Below are positions 1 through 7,353 of a stretch of 28,826 nt of DNA, one piece after another. Numbering within the stretch: position 1 is the stretch's first letter; each line of letters opens with the position of its first letter. This DNA is from JBJXHB01 sp046160725 (GTDB lineage Bacteria; Pseudomonadota; Gammaproteobacteria; Burkholderiales; Burkholderiaceae_C), in the NCBI GenBank assembly GCA_046160725.1, contig JBJXHB010000256.1:1-28826 (forward strand), written 5' to 3'. A program made the translations under genes and the position numbers. The notes under the pieces are model-generated. The model did no database searches. It was not told the DNA's origin and saw only the letters and a list, made by a program, of their open reading frames with translations.

Positions 1-67
1 CAGCCGCCGTCGCCCGGTGGGGCGGCGGCGGCTGCGGAGGGCCTTGTCGGGGCGGGCCAGGCCCGCC
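1..67 (-). terminator. Two GC-rich hairpins downstream of the 78-629 gene
   Basis: Two inverted repeats lie just past the stop codon of the minus-strand gene ending at 78. The first has 7-bp arms at 51-57 and 61-67 with a 3-nt loop. The second has 15-bp arms at 1-15 and 20-34 with one G-T wobble and a 4-nt loop. Neither visible flank has a T-tract, and the far side of the larger hairpin is outside the window. A transcription end or mRNA 3'-end stabiliser is the likely role. Confidence 0.4.
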
Positions 68-77
68 GGATGCGCGG

Positions 78-629
78 TCAGTTCTTGCCGGCGGCAGCCT
101 TGGCGCTGTCCATGCAGGCGGCCTTGGCCTCGGTGGCCATCGAATCGCACTTCTCGGCCGCCACCTTGTATTGCGCCTCGTTCGTGTCCTTGGCCGCATC
201 GCTCATGGCCGACTGGACCTTGCGCCCCACGGCGGCATCGCCCAGCGCCTTGACCTCGACCGCCTTGGCCTCCTTGACGCAGACGTCCTTGGCGTTGCCG
301 GTCTGGTCGTCGCATTTCTCCTTGGCCACGGCATAGGCCGACTCGGCGCGGGCCACCTGCACCTTGTTGCGGTCCTTGTTCGTGCCGGTATAGGCGAACT
401 CCAGCTCCGCGCGGGCCACCTTCTCCTTGGCCTTGGCCTGCTCGACACAGACATCCTTGGCGTTGTCGGTGAAGGCTGCGCAGGCCGCCTTGTCGGTCTT
501 GTACTGGGCGTCAAGGCGGGTCTTGTCGGACCGGTAGTCGGCCTTGGACAGGGCCGCGGCCTGGACCGTCGGCAGTGCGAGCAGGACCGCGACGACCAAG
601 GCGCGCGGCAGCAGGGACGATTTGTTCAT
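78..629 (-). CDS. Secreted Ala/Lys-rich protein with three CX10C motifs
   Basis: This 183-residue protein has a clear Sec signal peptide: basic start, hydrophobic stretch 9-20, probable cleavage after Ala24 in VQAAAL. The mature part is almost entirely Ala, Lys, Glu and Asp and is predicted to be helical. It contains three imperfect repeats of about 55 residues, each carrying two cysteines with ten residues between them: C50/C61, C106/C117 and C161/C172. The phrase NAKDVCV occurs twice. A disulfide-stapled helical periplasmic protein is inferred; no enzyme motif is visible. Similar Ala/Lys-rich secreted proteins annotated as hypothetical occur in Burkholderiales. The start is supported by GAGGA five to six bases upstream of ATG. 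It is a single gene facing a possible terminator, with the diguanylate cyclase gene upstream on the same strand. Function unknown. Confidence 0.85.
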   Translation of the reverse strand: MNKSSLLPRALVVAVLLALPTVQAAALSKADYRSDKTRLDAQYKTDKAACAAFTDNAKDVCVEQAKAKEKVARAELEFAYTGTNKDRNKVQVARAESAYAVAKEKCDDQTGNAKDVCVKEAKAVEVKALGDAAVGRKVQSAMSDAAKDTNEAQYKVAAEKCDSMATEAKAACMDSAKAAAGKN

Positions 630-691
630 GGTGTTCCTCGAGAGTGACGGCCACAGGTGCCGGGAGCCCGGAGTGTGGGCAGCCCGCCACG

Positions 692-709
692 GCGCGCCAA
701 GCGGCGCGC
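692..709 (-). terminator. Hairpin after the diguanylate cyclase gene
   Basis: Perfect 7-bp inverted repeat (692-698 with 703-709, 4-nt loop) lies 25 bp past the stop of the minus-strand gene ending at 735 and before the start region of the next gene. No T-tract follows. It may separate the two transcripts. Confidence 0.35.
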
Positions 710-734
710 GCCGCGTGCCGGCGTAGTCACCGTC

Positions 735-1619
735 CTACGTCGCTTCGTCCTGCAACCGGTACGGCTGGCGCCGCAGGAGGTCCGGGTCGAAGAAGGCGTA
801 GCCGCTGCCCTGACGCTTGGCGTGGTACATCGCGGCGTCGGCGCTGCGCAGCAGGCCCTCGGGGGTGTTGCCGTCGGTGGGACAGAGCGCGATGCCGATG
901 CTCGGGCGCACCACCACGGCCAGCTGTCCGATGCTCACGGGCGCGGAGACGAGGTCGAACAGCTTGCAGGCCACCTGGCTGACCTGGTCCCGCCCGGCCA
1001 GGTTGGTCAGCACACAGGCGAACTCGTCGCCGCCCAGGCGGCTGACCACGTCCTCGGTCCTCAGCGCACGCGCGAGGCGGGTGGCGACGATGCGAAGCAG
1101 CTGGTCGCCCACGTCATGGCCATGGGTGTCGTTGATCGGCTTGAAGCCGTCGAGATCCAGGTAGAGCACGGCCAGCGGCAGGCGCGGCCGGTCGAAGCTC
1201 AGCAGCGCCTGGCCGAGCCACTCGCCGAAGTAGGCCCGGTTCGGCAGGGCGGTCAGGTCGTCGTGCAGGGACAGCCACCGGGCGCGGCGCTCGTCGCTGC
1301 GGGCAGCGGCGATCTCGGCCCTGGCCCTGACCAGCGCGCTGCGCGCGGCGGACAGCCCCGGCGCCTGCCGCAGGCGCTGCGCACGCGCCAGCGCCAGCCG
1401 GGCACCGATCTGCTCCAGCGCCGCCACGCAGTCCCGCATGGCGCCGCGGACGTCCTGCCCGGCCGGCCGTTCGGCCAGCTGGCCCAGGCGCCGGATGACG
1501 GCGCCGAGCATGGACCCCGGGTCGTCGGGTCCGTCCCCGTGCGCCACCGGGCCCGGCAGCGCCGGCGGCCTGGCAGGCCCATGTGCCACGCCCTCGGCCT
1601 TCTCCACAGGTTGATCCAT
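735..1619 (-). CDS. Diguanylate cyclase (GGDEF domain)
   Basis: The 294-residue product would make cyclic di-GMP from two GTP in the cytoplasm. The C-terminal half is a complete GGDEF domain. It has the YLDLDGFKPIND segment for metal and nucleotide binding, an intact GGDEF signature near residues 195-199, and an RTED motif five residues before it that matches the RxxD allosteric inhibitory site. The enzyme is therefore predicted active and feedback-inhibited. The first ~120 residues are Ala/Arg-rich and helical, with no membrane segment and no recognised sensor domain. The start at 1619 is chosen because GGAG at 1626-1629 sits six bases upstream; an adjacent ATG at 1622 is too close. The reading frame is open further upstream to 1766, but that part lacks coding character. 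It is divergent from the AI-2E permease gene. Confidence 0.93.
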   Translation of the reverse strand: MDQPVEKAEGVAHGPARPPALPGPVAHGDGPDDPGSMLGAVIRRLGQLAERPAGQDVRGAMRDCVAALEQIGARLALARAQRLRQAPGLSAARSALVRARAEIAAARSDERRARWLSLHDDLTALPNRAYFGEWLGQALLSFDRPRLPLAVLYLDLDGFKPINDTHGHDVGDQLLRIVATRLARALRTEDVVSRLGGDEFACVLTNLAGRDQVSQVACKLFDLVSAPVSIGQLAVVVRPSIGIALCPTDGNTPEGLLRSADAAMYHAKRQGSGYAFFDPDLLRRQPYRLQDEAT

Positions 1620-1625
1620 CATCGA

Positions 1626-1629
1626 CTCC
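1626..1629 (-). promoter_or_regulatory. Ribosome binding site deciding the GGDEF gene start
   Basis: GGAG on the minus strand, six bases from the ATG at 1619 and three from the ATG at 1622, favours the 1619 start. Confidence 0.5.
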
Positions 1630-1819
1630 AGGCCTGCGATTGAGTGCGGCGTTGTAGCGTGCCGGGCGACGCCGTTCCGTGCGTCAGCGCACATGGATGG
1701 ACTGACAGGCAGGGCGGCCGGGCCGCGCCCGCAGCCGCGGTGCGCAGCCCATGCGCGGCAGCGCACAGACCGGGCCCGCCGCCCGGCACATGCTGCCGCG
1801 CCGCCTGCCCGGACCCCCT

Positions 1820-2881
1820 ATGCCACCGCCCGATACGACCGAGAAGCGTGCGCTGCTCGTCCTGCTGATCGGCGTCAGCGTGGCACTGTGCTGGATCCTG
1901 CGGCCCTTCTACGGCACGATCCTCTGGGGCACGGTGATCGCCCTTCTGGCCACGCCGCTGTTCCGGGCCCTCCTGCCGCGCCTGCGGCAACGACGCACGC
2001 ATGCCGCGCTGCTGACCATGCTGGCGGTGGTCCTGGTGGTGCTGGTGCCCCTGGGGCTGGTCATCCTGGCGATCGCCCAGCAGGCCCAGGCCCTCGTCGA
2101 GCAGCTGCAGGCCGGGACGCTGGACCCCCTGCGCTACTTTCGCGGCCTGTTCGACGACCTGCCGGCCTGGACGAAGCAATGGCTCGACCGTGTCGGCCTG
2201 GTCGACTTCGCCACCCTCCAGCGGCGCCTGACCGAAACCCTGGTCCAGGGCGGCCGGATCATCGCCACGCAGGTGCTGGGCATCGGGCAGAGCACCTTCG
2301 AGTTCGTCGCCGAGCTGTTCGTCACGCTGTACCTGGCCTTCTACCTGGTCCGCGACGGCGAGGCCCTGGCCACCGTGCTGCGCCATGCGACGCCGTTGCT
2401 GCCGGCCCATCGCCGCGAGCTGGTGGCCAAGTTCACCGTGGTCATCCGGGCCACGGTCAAGGGCAACCTGCTGGTGGCGGCGCTGCAGGGCCTGCTCGGC
2501 GGGCTGGCCTTCTGGTGGCTGGACGTCCAGGGCGCGCTGCTGTGGGGCGTGCTGATGGTCTTCCTGTCGATGCTGCCGGCCGTCGGGGCGGCACTGGTCT
2601 GGGTGCCGGTGGCCCTGTACTTCCTGCTGGCCGGTGCCATCTGGCAGGGCCTGGCGCTGGTGGCCTGGGGCGTGCTGGTGATCGGGTTGGTCGACAACCT
2701 GCTGCGCCCGCTGCTGGTGGGCAAGGACACGCGCCTGCCGGACTACCTGGTGCTGATCTCCACGTTGGGCGGCATGTCGGTGTTCGGCCTCAACGGCTTC
2801 GTGCTGGGCCCGGCCATCGCGGCGATGTTCGTCGCGGTCTGGCACATCTACACCACCCGGCCGGAGCCGCCACCGGCCTGA
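1820..2881 (+). CDS. AI-2E family transporter (PF01594-type permease)
   Basis: The 353-residue integral membrane protein has the AI-2E/UPF0118 layout. A pair of N-terminal membrane helices (about 8-50) and a third (about 65-90) precede a soluble loop with amphipathic helices. A dense C-terminal block of four to five helices follows. The family phrases FYLVRDG and VKGNLLVAALQG and the late DNLLRPLLVGK segment are present. Family members export small molecules or act as Na+/H+ antiporters; the AI-2 role is proven only for TqsA-like members, so the substrate here is unknown. ATG at 1820 is preferred because it begins just before the first membrane helix; ATGs at 1751 and 1790 would add an Arg/Pro-rich stretch. 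No strong Shine-Dalgarno is seen. Convergent with the gene ending at 2914. Confidence 0.9.
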   Translation: MPPPDTTEKRALLVLLIGVSVALCWILRPFYGTILWGTVIALLATPLFRALLPRLRQRRTHAALLTMLAVVLVVLVPLGLVILAIAQQAQALVEQLQAGTLDPLRYFRGLFDDLPAWTKQWLDRVGLVDFATLQRRLTETLVQGGRIIATQVLGIGQSTFEFVAELFVTLYLAFYLVRDGEALATVLRHATPLLPAHRRELVAKFTVVIRATVKGNLLVAALQGLLGGLAFWWLDVQGALLWGVLMVFLSMLPAVGAALVWVPVALYFLLAGAIWQGLALVAWGVLVIGLVDNLLRPLLVGKDTRLPDYLVLISTLGGMSVFGLNGFVLGPAIAAMFVAVWHIYTTRPEPPPA

Positions 2882-2913
2882 GCCCCCTGCCGCCGGGGCC
2901 GCGCCGCGGCGAG
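2882..2913. terminator. Short convergent intergenic region with GC inverted repeats
   Basis: Only 32 bp separate the stops of two convergent genes. They hold gcccc/ggggc arms (2882-2886, 2895-2899) and overlapping gccgc/gcggc arms (2898-2902, 2906-2910). It could serve as a bidirectional terminator, but no T-tract is present on either strand. Confidence 0.25.
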
Positions 2914-3648
2914 CTACTTGCCATGCCCCTTGCCGTTCTTGTCGTTCTTGTCGTTCTTGTCGTTCTTGTCGCGGTCGTCGCGACGGTCCTTGCCGGGGTT
3001 GGGGTCCTTGGCGTGACCCGGGGCCACCACGCGCCGGTCCACCGGCGTCTCGTGCCGCTGGACAACCGGGTCCCGCGGCCGGTAGCGGTCGTTGCGGTTG
3101 CGCAGGTTCGCCTGCGCATCGGCCTGCGGGTAGCGCTCGCCCGAGTAGCGCTGCTGGTAGGTGGGCAAGGGCGCGCGGACGGGCACCGCGCGGCGGTCCC
3201 AGTGGTCCCAGCCGGGATGCTGCCGGGACCAGTCGCTGCCCCAATGGTCACCCCAGCGCGGCGGCGCCTCGCGCTGCCAGCCTTCGAAGTAGGCGGGTGG
3301 GTTGCGGTAGTAGCGCACCGGGACCCGCAGCACGTGCAGCGGAACCGCGTTGCGGCCCACGGACCGCCAGGGGCCGTCGTACCAGGCGCTGGCATACCAG
3401 GCGTCGCGCTGGAACGCCCAGTAGTAGCCATCGTAGAAGAACAGGTTGGCATCCAGCCCGGGCGCGTAGTACACCGGGTGGCTGGGCACCGCGCTGAACT
3501 CCGGAAACCGCGGGTTGTGGATGCCGATGCTCAGGCCCGGCACCGAGATGCCGATGTCGACCTGGGTCTCGGCTCCGCTGGCAAGGGGGCTGCCGGCCAG
3601 GGCCAGCACGACGGCCAACGGGCCAAAGGCGGATAACGGTTTTTTCAT
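2914..3648 (-). CDS. Periplasmic Tyr/Trp-rich protein with DKN-repeat tail
   Basis: This 244-residue protein has a signal peptide (MKKPL start, hydrophobic 8-18, probable cleavage after ASGA near residue 26). The middle (about residues 55-135) is rich in Tyr, Trp and Pro, including FFYDGYYWAF and WYASAWYDGPW, resembling the YXW-rich exported proteins annotated as hypothetical in Burkholderiales. The tail is very basic and Asp/Asn/Lys-rich and ends in four DKN units encoded by a 9-bp tandem repeat. No catalytic motif is visible. Its ATG overlaps the stop of the PAP2 gene by four bases (ATGA), so it is the last gene of a coupled P-ATPase/PAP2 operon. A role in the envelope is inferred from export and context only. 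Confidence 0.82.
   Translation of the reverse strand: MKKPLSAFGPLAVVLALAGSPLASGAETQVDIGISVPGLSIGIHNPRFPEFSAVPSHPVYYAPGLDANLFFYDGYYWAFQRDAWYASAWYDGPWRSVGRNAVPLHVLRVPVRYYRNPPAYFEGWQREAPPRWGDHWGSDWSRQHPGWDHWDRRAVPVRAPLPTYQQRYSGERYPQADAQANLRNRNDRYRPRDPVVQRHETPVDRRVVAPGHAKDPNPGKDRRDDRDKNDKNDKNDKNGKGHGK
2935..2970 (-). repeat. 9-bp tandem repeat (four perfect units) encoding DKN
   Basis: Four perfect head-to-tail copies of gttcttgtc (plus strand), read as Asp-Lys-Asn on the minus strand inside the 3' end of the exported-protein gene. Changes in copy number would keep the frame and only lengthen or shorten the charged tail. Confidence 0.9.
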
Positions 3649-4430
3649 GCCTCATCCTCGCGCTGCACCCGGGCGGCGTCCGTGCGTTGGCGAACAGGAA
3701 CTGCGGACGGTGTGGCCAGCGCCGGCTCGAACCACAGGCCGAGGACGAGCGGGACGAGCATGCCGATGCACAGCGCCGCCAGCACGTCCGACGGCCAGTG
3801 CACGCCGAGAACCAGGCGCGAGACGCCCACCAGGCACGACCATGCCACGGCCAGCGCCATGGAAGCCACCGCGGCCCGCGGCCAGAACCGCGCCACGCAC
3901 AGGGCGACCGCGGTCGCGAACGCAGCGGTGTTCAGGGTATGGCCGCTTGGAAAGCTCGAGCCCAGCACCGCATCGGCCTCCCACAGCTCGGGTCGGGGCC
4001 GGCCGACCGCCGCCTTGAAGCCATAGGCCAGCACGGGTGCGAACAGCATCGTGCAGCCCATCAGCAACGCCTCGGCGCGGTGCCGGCCGGCCGCCAGGAC
4101 CAGCACGGCAAGCCCGCTGGCCGGCAGCAGCACCATCGCCGAGCCGGCCAGCGTGACCAGGGCCCAGAAGGCGGGCCGCACCGGCAGCCGCTCGCGAAGA
4201 AGCCACAGGACCGCCGTGTCCACCGGTGGCGCCTCCAGTGCCACGACGTCCTCGATCAGCTTGATGGCGCCGAAGGACAGTGCCAGTGCGCCCAGCACGG
4301 CCACCCGGTGGCCGGCCAGCCATGGCGTCGCCGACGGCCAGCGGCGGCGCGCGACAGCCGTCAGCAGCAGATAGGCGGCGGCGACGAAGACCGCCAGCTT
4401 GGCCAGGTCGGCCAGCAGTTCCAGGCGCAT
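3645..4430 (-). CDS. PAP2-family membrane phosphatase
   Basis: The 261-residue protein has about six membrane helices and the full three-part phosphatase signature of the PAP2 superfamily. KAAVGRPRP matches KX6RP, FPSGH is the second motif, and SRLVLGVHWPSD matches SRX5HX3D, so all catalytic residues are present. Such enzymes dephosphorylate lipid or isoprenoid phosphates (phosphatidic acid, phosphatidylglycerol phosphate, undecaprenyl pyrophosphate) on the periplasmic face; the substrate here cannot be told. The start at 4430 is fixed by a one-base TGATG overlap with the stop of the P-ATPase gene. Its own stop overlaps the next start by four bases (ATGA), so translational coupling across three genes is likely. 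The frame is open upstream to 4955, but that stretch is antisense-free shadow of the ATPase gene. Confidence 0.93.
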   Translation of the reverse strand: MRLELLADLAKLAVFVAAAYLLLTAVARRRWPSATPWLAGHRVAVLGALALSFGAIKLIEDVVALEAPPVDTAVLWLLRERLPVRPAFWALVTLAGSAMVLLPASGLAVLVLAAGRHRAEALLMGCTMLFAPVLAYGFKAAVGRPRPELWEADAVLGSSFPSGHTLNTAAFATAVALCVARFWPRAAVASMALAVAWSCLVGVSRLVLGVHWPSDVLAALCIGMLVPLVLGLWFEPALATPSAVPVRQRTDAARVQREDEA

Positions 4431-7234
4431 CAGGCGTTGTCCCGGCGACGCCGCAGCCACTTGCGCAGTTCGCTGGCCCACAGCACGGTGCTGGCCATGC
4501 CAGCGCAGAGTGCCCACTGTCCAGGCGTGAGCGGCACCGTTGCGAACGCCAGGTTCAGGACGGGCAGGTGGACGACCGCCACCTGCAGCGCGACGGCCAG
4601 CCCGACGCTGGCCCAGAGCCAGGGGTTGGCGAACAGCTGGGTCATGGCACTGGCGTGGTCCGACCGTGCGCAGAAGCCGTTGAACAGCTGTGCGAGGACC
4701 AGCACCGTGAACCCCGCGGTGCGGGCCTGGTCCAGGGTGTGGCCGCCCTCGACCAGGCCGCCGGGCAGGAGAAGGTCGATCGTCAGCAGCGTCGCCAGGG
4801 CCATCACCAGCCCGGTCAGGACCACGTCCGTCCACATGCGGGCGTCGATCAGGTGCTCCCCGGGCCGCCGAGGCGGCCGCGACATGACATCCGCGCTGGC
4901 CGGGTCGACGCCCATCGCCAACGCCGGGCCCGAGTCGGTGACCAGGTTGACCCACAGGATCTGCGTGGCCAGCAGCGGCAGCACCACGGCGTGGGCAGCC
5001 GCGGGGTCGCGGCCGGTCAGGCCCAGCAGCCCGGCGCCGGCCACGCCGCCGAAGATCGTCAGGACCTCGCCCATGTTCGACGACAGCAGGTAGCGCAGGA
5101 ACTTGCGGATGTTGTCGACGATGGCCCGCCCTTCCTGCACCGCCTGGACGATGGTGGCGAAGTTGTCGTCGGCCAGGATCATCCGGGCCGCGGTCCTCGC
5201 GACGTCGGTGCCGGTGATGCCCATCGCCACCCCGATGTCGGCCGCCCGCAGGGCCGGCGCGTCGTTCACGCCGTCGCCCGTCATCGCCACGACCTGGCCG
5301 TCGGCCTGCAACGCCGCGACGATGCGCAGCTTGTGTGCCGGCGTGACCCGCGCGAAGACCGAGGTTGCGCGTACCGCGTCCCGAAACGCCGGCTCGTCCA
5401 GCTTGTCGATGTCCGCGCCGACTAGCGCCACGGCGCCGGCATCGGCCAGGCCGAGATCGGCCGCGACACGCCGCGCGGTATTCGGGTGGTCGCCGGTGAT
5501 CATGATGACGCGGATGCCGGCGCCGCGGGCCTGCCGGATCGCCAGGGCCGCCTCCGGCCGCGGCGGGTCCAGGATGCCCACGCTGCCGACGAAGATCATG
5601 TCGGTCTCGAGCGCCTCGCCGGCCTGCGGGTCCTCGCCGTCATCCAGCGGCCGATAGGCCACCGCCAGCGTGCGCAGCGCGGCGTCGCCGAGCATGTCGA
5701 CGTCGGCCCGTATGCGCTGGCGCAGCCCGTCGTCCAGCGGCACCACCTCCATCCCGACACGGGCACGGCTGCAGCGCGGCAGCAGCATGTCCGCGGCGCC
5801 CTTGCAGACCAGGACCGCGGCGTCGCCATGCGAATGGTCGCGCTCGACGGTTGACATCCGCTTGCGCTCGGAGGTGAAGGCGACCTGGGCGATGCGATCG
5901 AAGCGATCCCGGCGCCCGCCGTCGGTACCCAGCTTTCGCTCGGCGACCAGGAAGGCGGCCTCGGTCGGGTCGCCGTGGATCTCCCAGGCGCCCCCTGCGG
6001 CCTGGCGCAGGCTGGCATTGCCGGCCAGGCTGCCGCCCCCGAGCACCACCGCCTGCTCGGCGTGCAGCGGCCCGGTCACGAGCCTGGCACCGCCATGCTC
6101 CACCTGGCCCACGGGTGCGTAGCCGACGCCGGTGACCCGCGTGCCGCCCGACAGCGTCATCACGCGCTCGATCGTCATCTCCGATCGTGTCAGCGTGCCG
6201 GTCTTGTCGGCGCAGATCACCGACGCCGAGCCGAGCGTCTCCACCGAGGACAGGTCCTTGACGACCGCATGCCGGCGGGCCAGCCGCTGCATGCCCAATG
6301 CCAGCACCACCGACAGGATCGCGGGCAGGCCCTCCGGCACGGCGGCCACCGCCAGCGACACACCCAGCAGCAGCACGCGCGTGACGTCACCCGCCCCGCG
6401 GATGTCGGACAAGGCGAACAGGGTGCCCATCACCAGCACGGCGATCAGCAGCACGGCCGCACCGAGCATCCGGCCGATACGCGCCACCTCGGCGGTCAGA
6501 GGCGTCGGCCTGTCGACCACCCCCTCGAGCAGGGTGGCGATGCTCCCCATCTCGGTGGCCATCGCCGTGGCGGTCACCACCGCCCGCCCGCTGCCCTGGA
6601 CGACGGCGGTGCCCTTGAACACCATGTTCAGCCGGTCGCCGGGCGGGACGGCCGCGGCCAGCGTTGCCGCGTCCTTCAGGACGGCCTGGCTTTCGCCGGT
6701 CAGCGACGCCTCCTGCAGGTGCAGCGACGCCACCTCCACAAGCCGGGCGTCGGCGCCGACGGCATCACCCTCGGCCAGCAGCAGCAGGTCGCCGCAGACC
6801 AGGTCGGCGCTGGGCACCTTCATCGGCTGGCCGTCGCGCAGCACCTGGGAGCTCGCCTCGGTCAGCCGTCCCAGCGCCGCGACGGCGTCGCTCGCCTTGG
6901 CCTCCTGCCCGATGCCGATGGCACCGTTCAGCAGCACCACCAGCGCGATCACCAGCGCATCGACGGGCCAGCCGACACGGCCTTCCAGGAACCAGGCCCC
7001 GGCGGAGACCGCAATGGCCGCCACCAGCAGGTAGACCAGCGGGTCCTGGAAGTGCGCCAGCCAGCGCCGCCAGGCCGGGCGTGGCGGAGTGCCCTGCAGG
7101 ACGTTGCGGCCCTGCGCGAGCAGCCGGCGCGCGGCCTCGGCTGAGGTGAGTCCGCGTCCGACATCGGCACCAAGCGCACGTGCCACGTCAACGCCGGCGG
7201 TCAGGCTGGGGTCGGCAAAGAGGGGCTGCGGCAT
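4430..7234 (-). CDS. P-type cation-transporting ATPase (P2/Ca2+-type)
   Basis: This 934-residue ATP-driven cation pump of the inner membrane has all core motifs. LTGES lies near residue 178 (actuator), PEGLP near 298 in M4, DKTGTLT near 341 (phosphorylated Asp), and TGDGVNDAP near 649. An M6 phrase NLVTDSGPALAMG sits near 760, followed by C-terminal helices M7-M10. PEGLP plus the M6 pattern place it in the P2 group (Ca2+/Mn2+ or Na+/K+-like pumps), not the CPx heavy-metal group, since no CPC is present and there is no N-terminal metal-binding domain. The transported ion is uncertain; Ca2+ is the family-based guess. Start 7234 begins shortly before the cation-ATPase N-terminal domain; an ATG at 7318 is possible and neither has a clear Shine-Dalgarno. 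It heads an operon with PAP2 and the exported protein. Confidence 0.95.
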   Translation of the reverse strand: MPQPLFADPSLTAGVDVARALGADVGRGLTSAEAARRLLAQGRNVLQGTPPRPAWRRWLAHFQDPLVYLLVAAIAVSAGAWFLEGRVGWPVDALVIALVVLLNGAIGIGQEAKASDAVAALGRLTEASSQVLRDGQPMKVPSADLVCGDLLLLAEGDAVGADARLVEVASLHLQEASLTGESQAVLKDAATLAAAVPPGDRLNMVFKGTAVVQGSGRAVVTATAMATEMGSIATLLEGVVDRPTPLTAEVARIGRMLGAAVLLIAVLVMGTLFALSDIRGAGDVTRVLLLGVSLAVAAVPEGLPAILSVVLALGMQRLARRHAVVKDLSSVETLGSASVICADKTGTLTRSEMTIERVMTLSGGTRVTGVGYAPVGQVEHGGARLVTGPLHAEQAVVLGGGSLAGNASLRQAAGGAWEIHGDPTEAAFLVAERKLGTDGGRRDRFDRIAQVAFTSERKRMSTVERDHSHGDAAVLVCKGAADMLLPRCSRARVGMEVVPLDDGLRQRIRADVDMLGDAALRTLAVAYRPLDDGEDPQAGEALETDMIFVGSVGILDPPRPEAALAIRQARGAGIRVIMITGDHPNTARRVAADLGLADAGAVALVGADIDKLDEPAFRDAVRATSVFARVTPAHKLRIVAALQADGQVVAMTGDGVNDAPALRAADIGVAMGITGTDVARTAARMILADDNFATIVQAVQEGRAIVDNIRKFLRYLLSSNMGEVLTIFGGVAGAGLLGLTGRDPAAAHAVVLPLLATQILWVNLVTDSGPALAMGVDPASADVMSRPPRRPGEHLIDARMWTDVVLTGLVMALATLLTIDLLLPGGLVEGGHTLDQARTAGFTVLVLAQLFNGFCARSDHASAMTQLFANPWLWASVGLAVALQVAVVHLPVLNLAFATVPLTPGQWALCAGMASTVLWASELRKWLRRRRDNA

Positions 7235-7327
7235 CCGGCGCGTCAGGGGTCCGTCAACCCGCAATGTGGCCGCCGGCGCCGGGCCGGTCTGTCTGACAGC
7301 GCACCAACCGTTGCCCATTCAGGGCGG

Positions 7328-7348
7328 GCCGGTGGGCCGGCCACCGGC
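7328..7348 (-). terminator. Perfect hairpin five bases after a stop codon
   Basis: Arms 7328-7335 and 7341-7348 (8 bp, perfect) with a 5-nt GC loop lie five bases beyond the stop of the gene ending at 7354, in the 119-bp gap before the ATPase start. No T-tract follows. It probably ends or stabilises the transcript of the paralogous pair. Confidence 0.45.
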
Positions 7349-7353
7349 GGCGG

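Noticed and set aside
1619..3244. Minus-strand frame of 541 codons
   Set aside because: Antisense to the AI-2E permease; Gln/His/Arg-rich shadow composition.
1693..3636. Plus-strand frame of 647 codons
   Set aside because: Crosses the AI-2E permease in another phase and then runs antisense to the exported protein gene; no domain.
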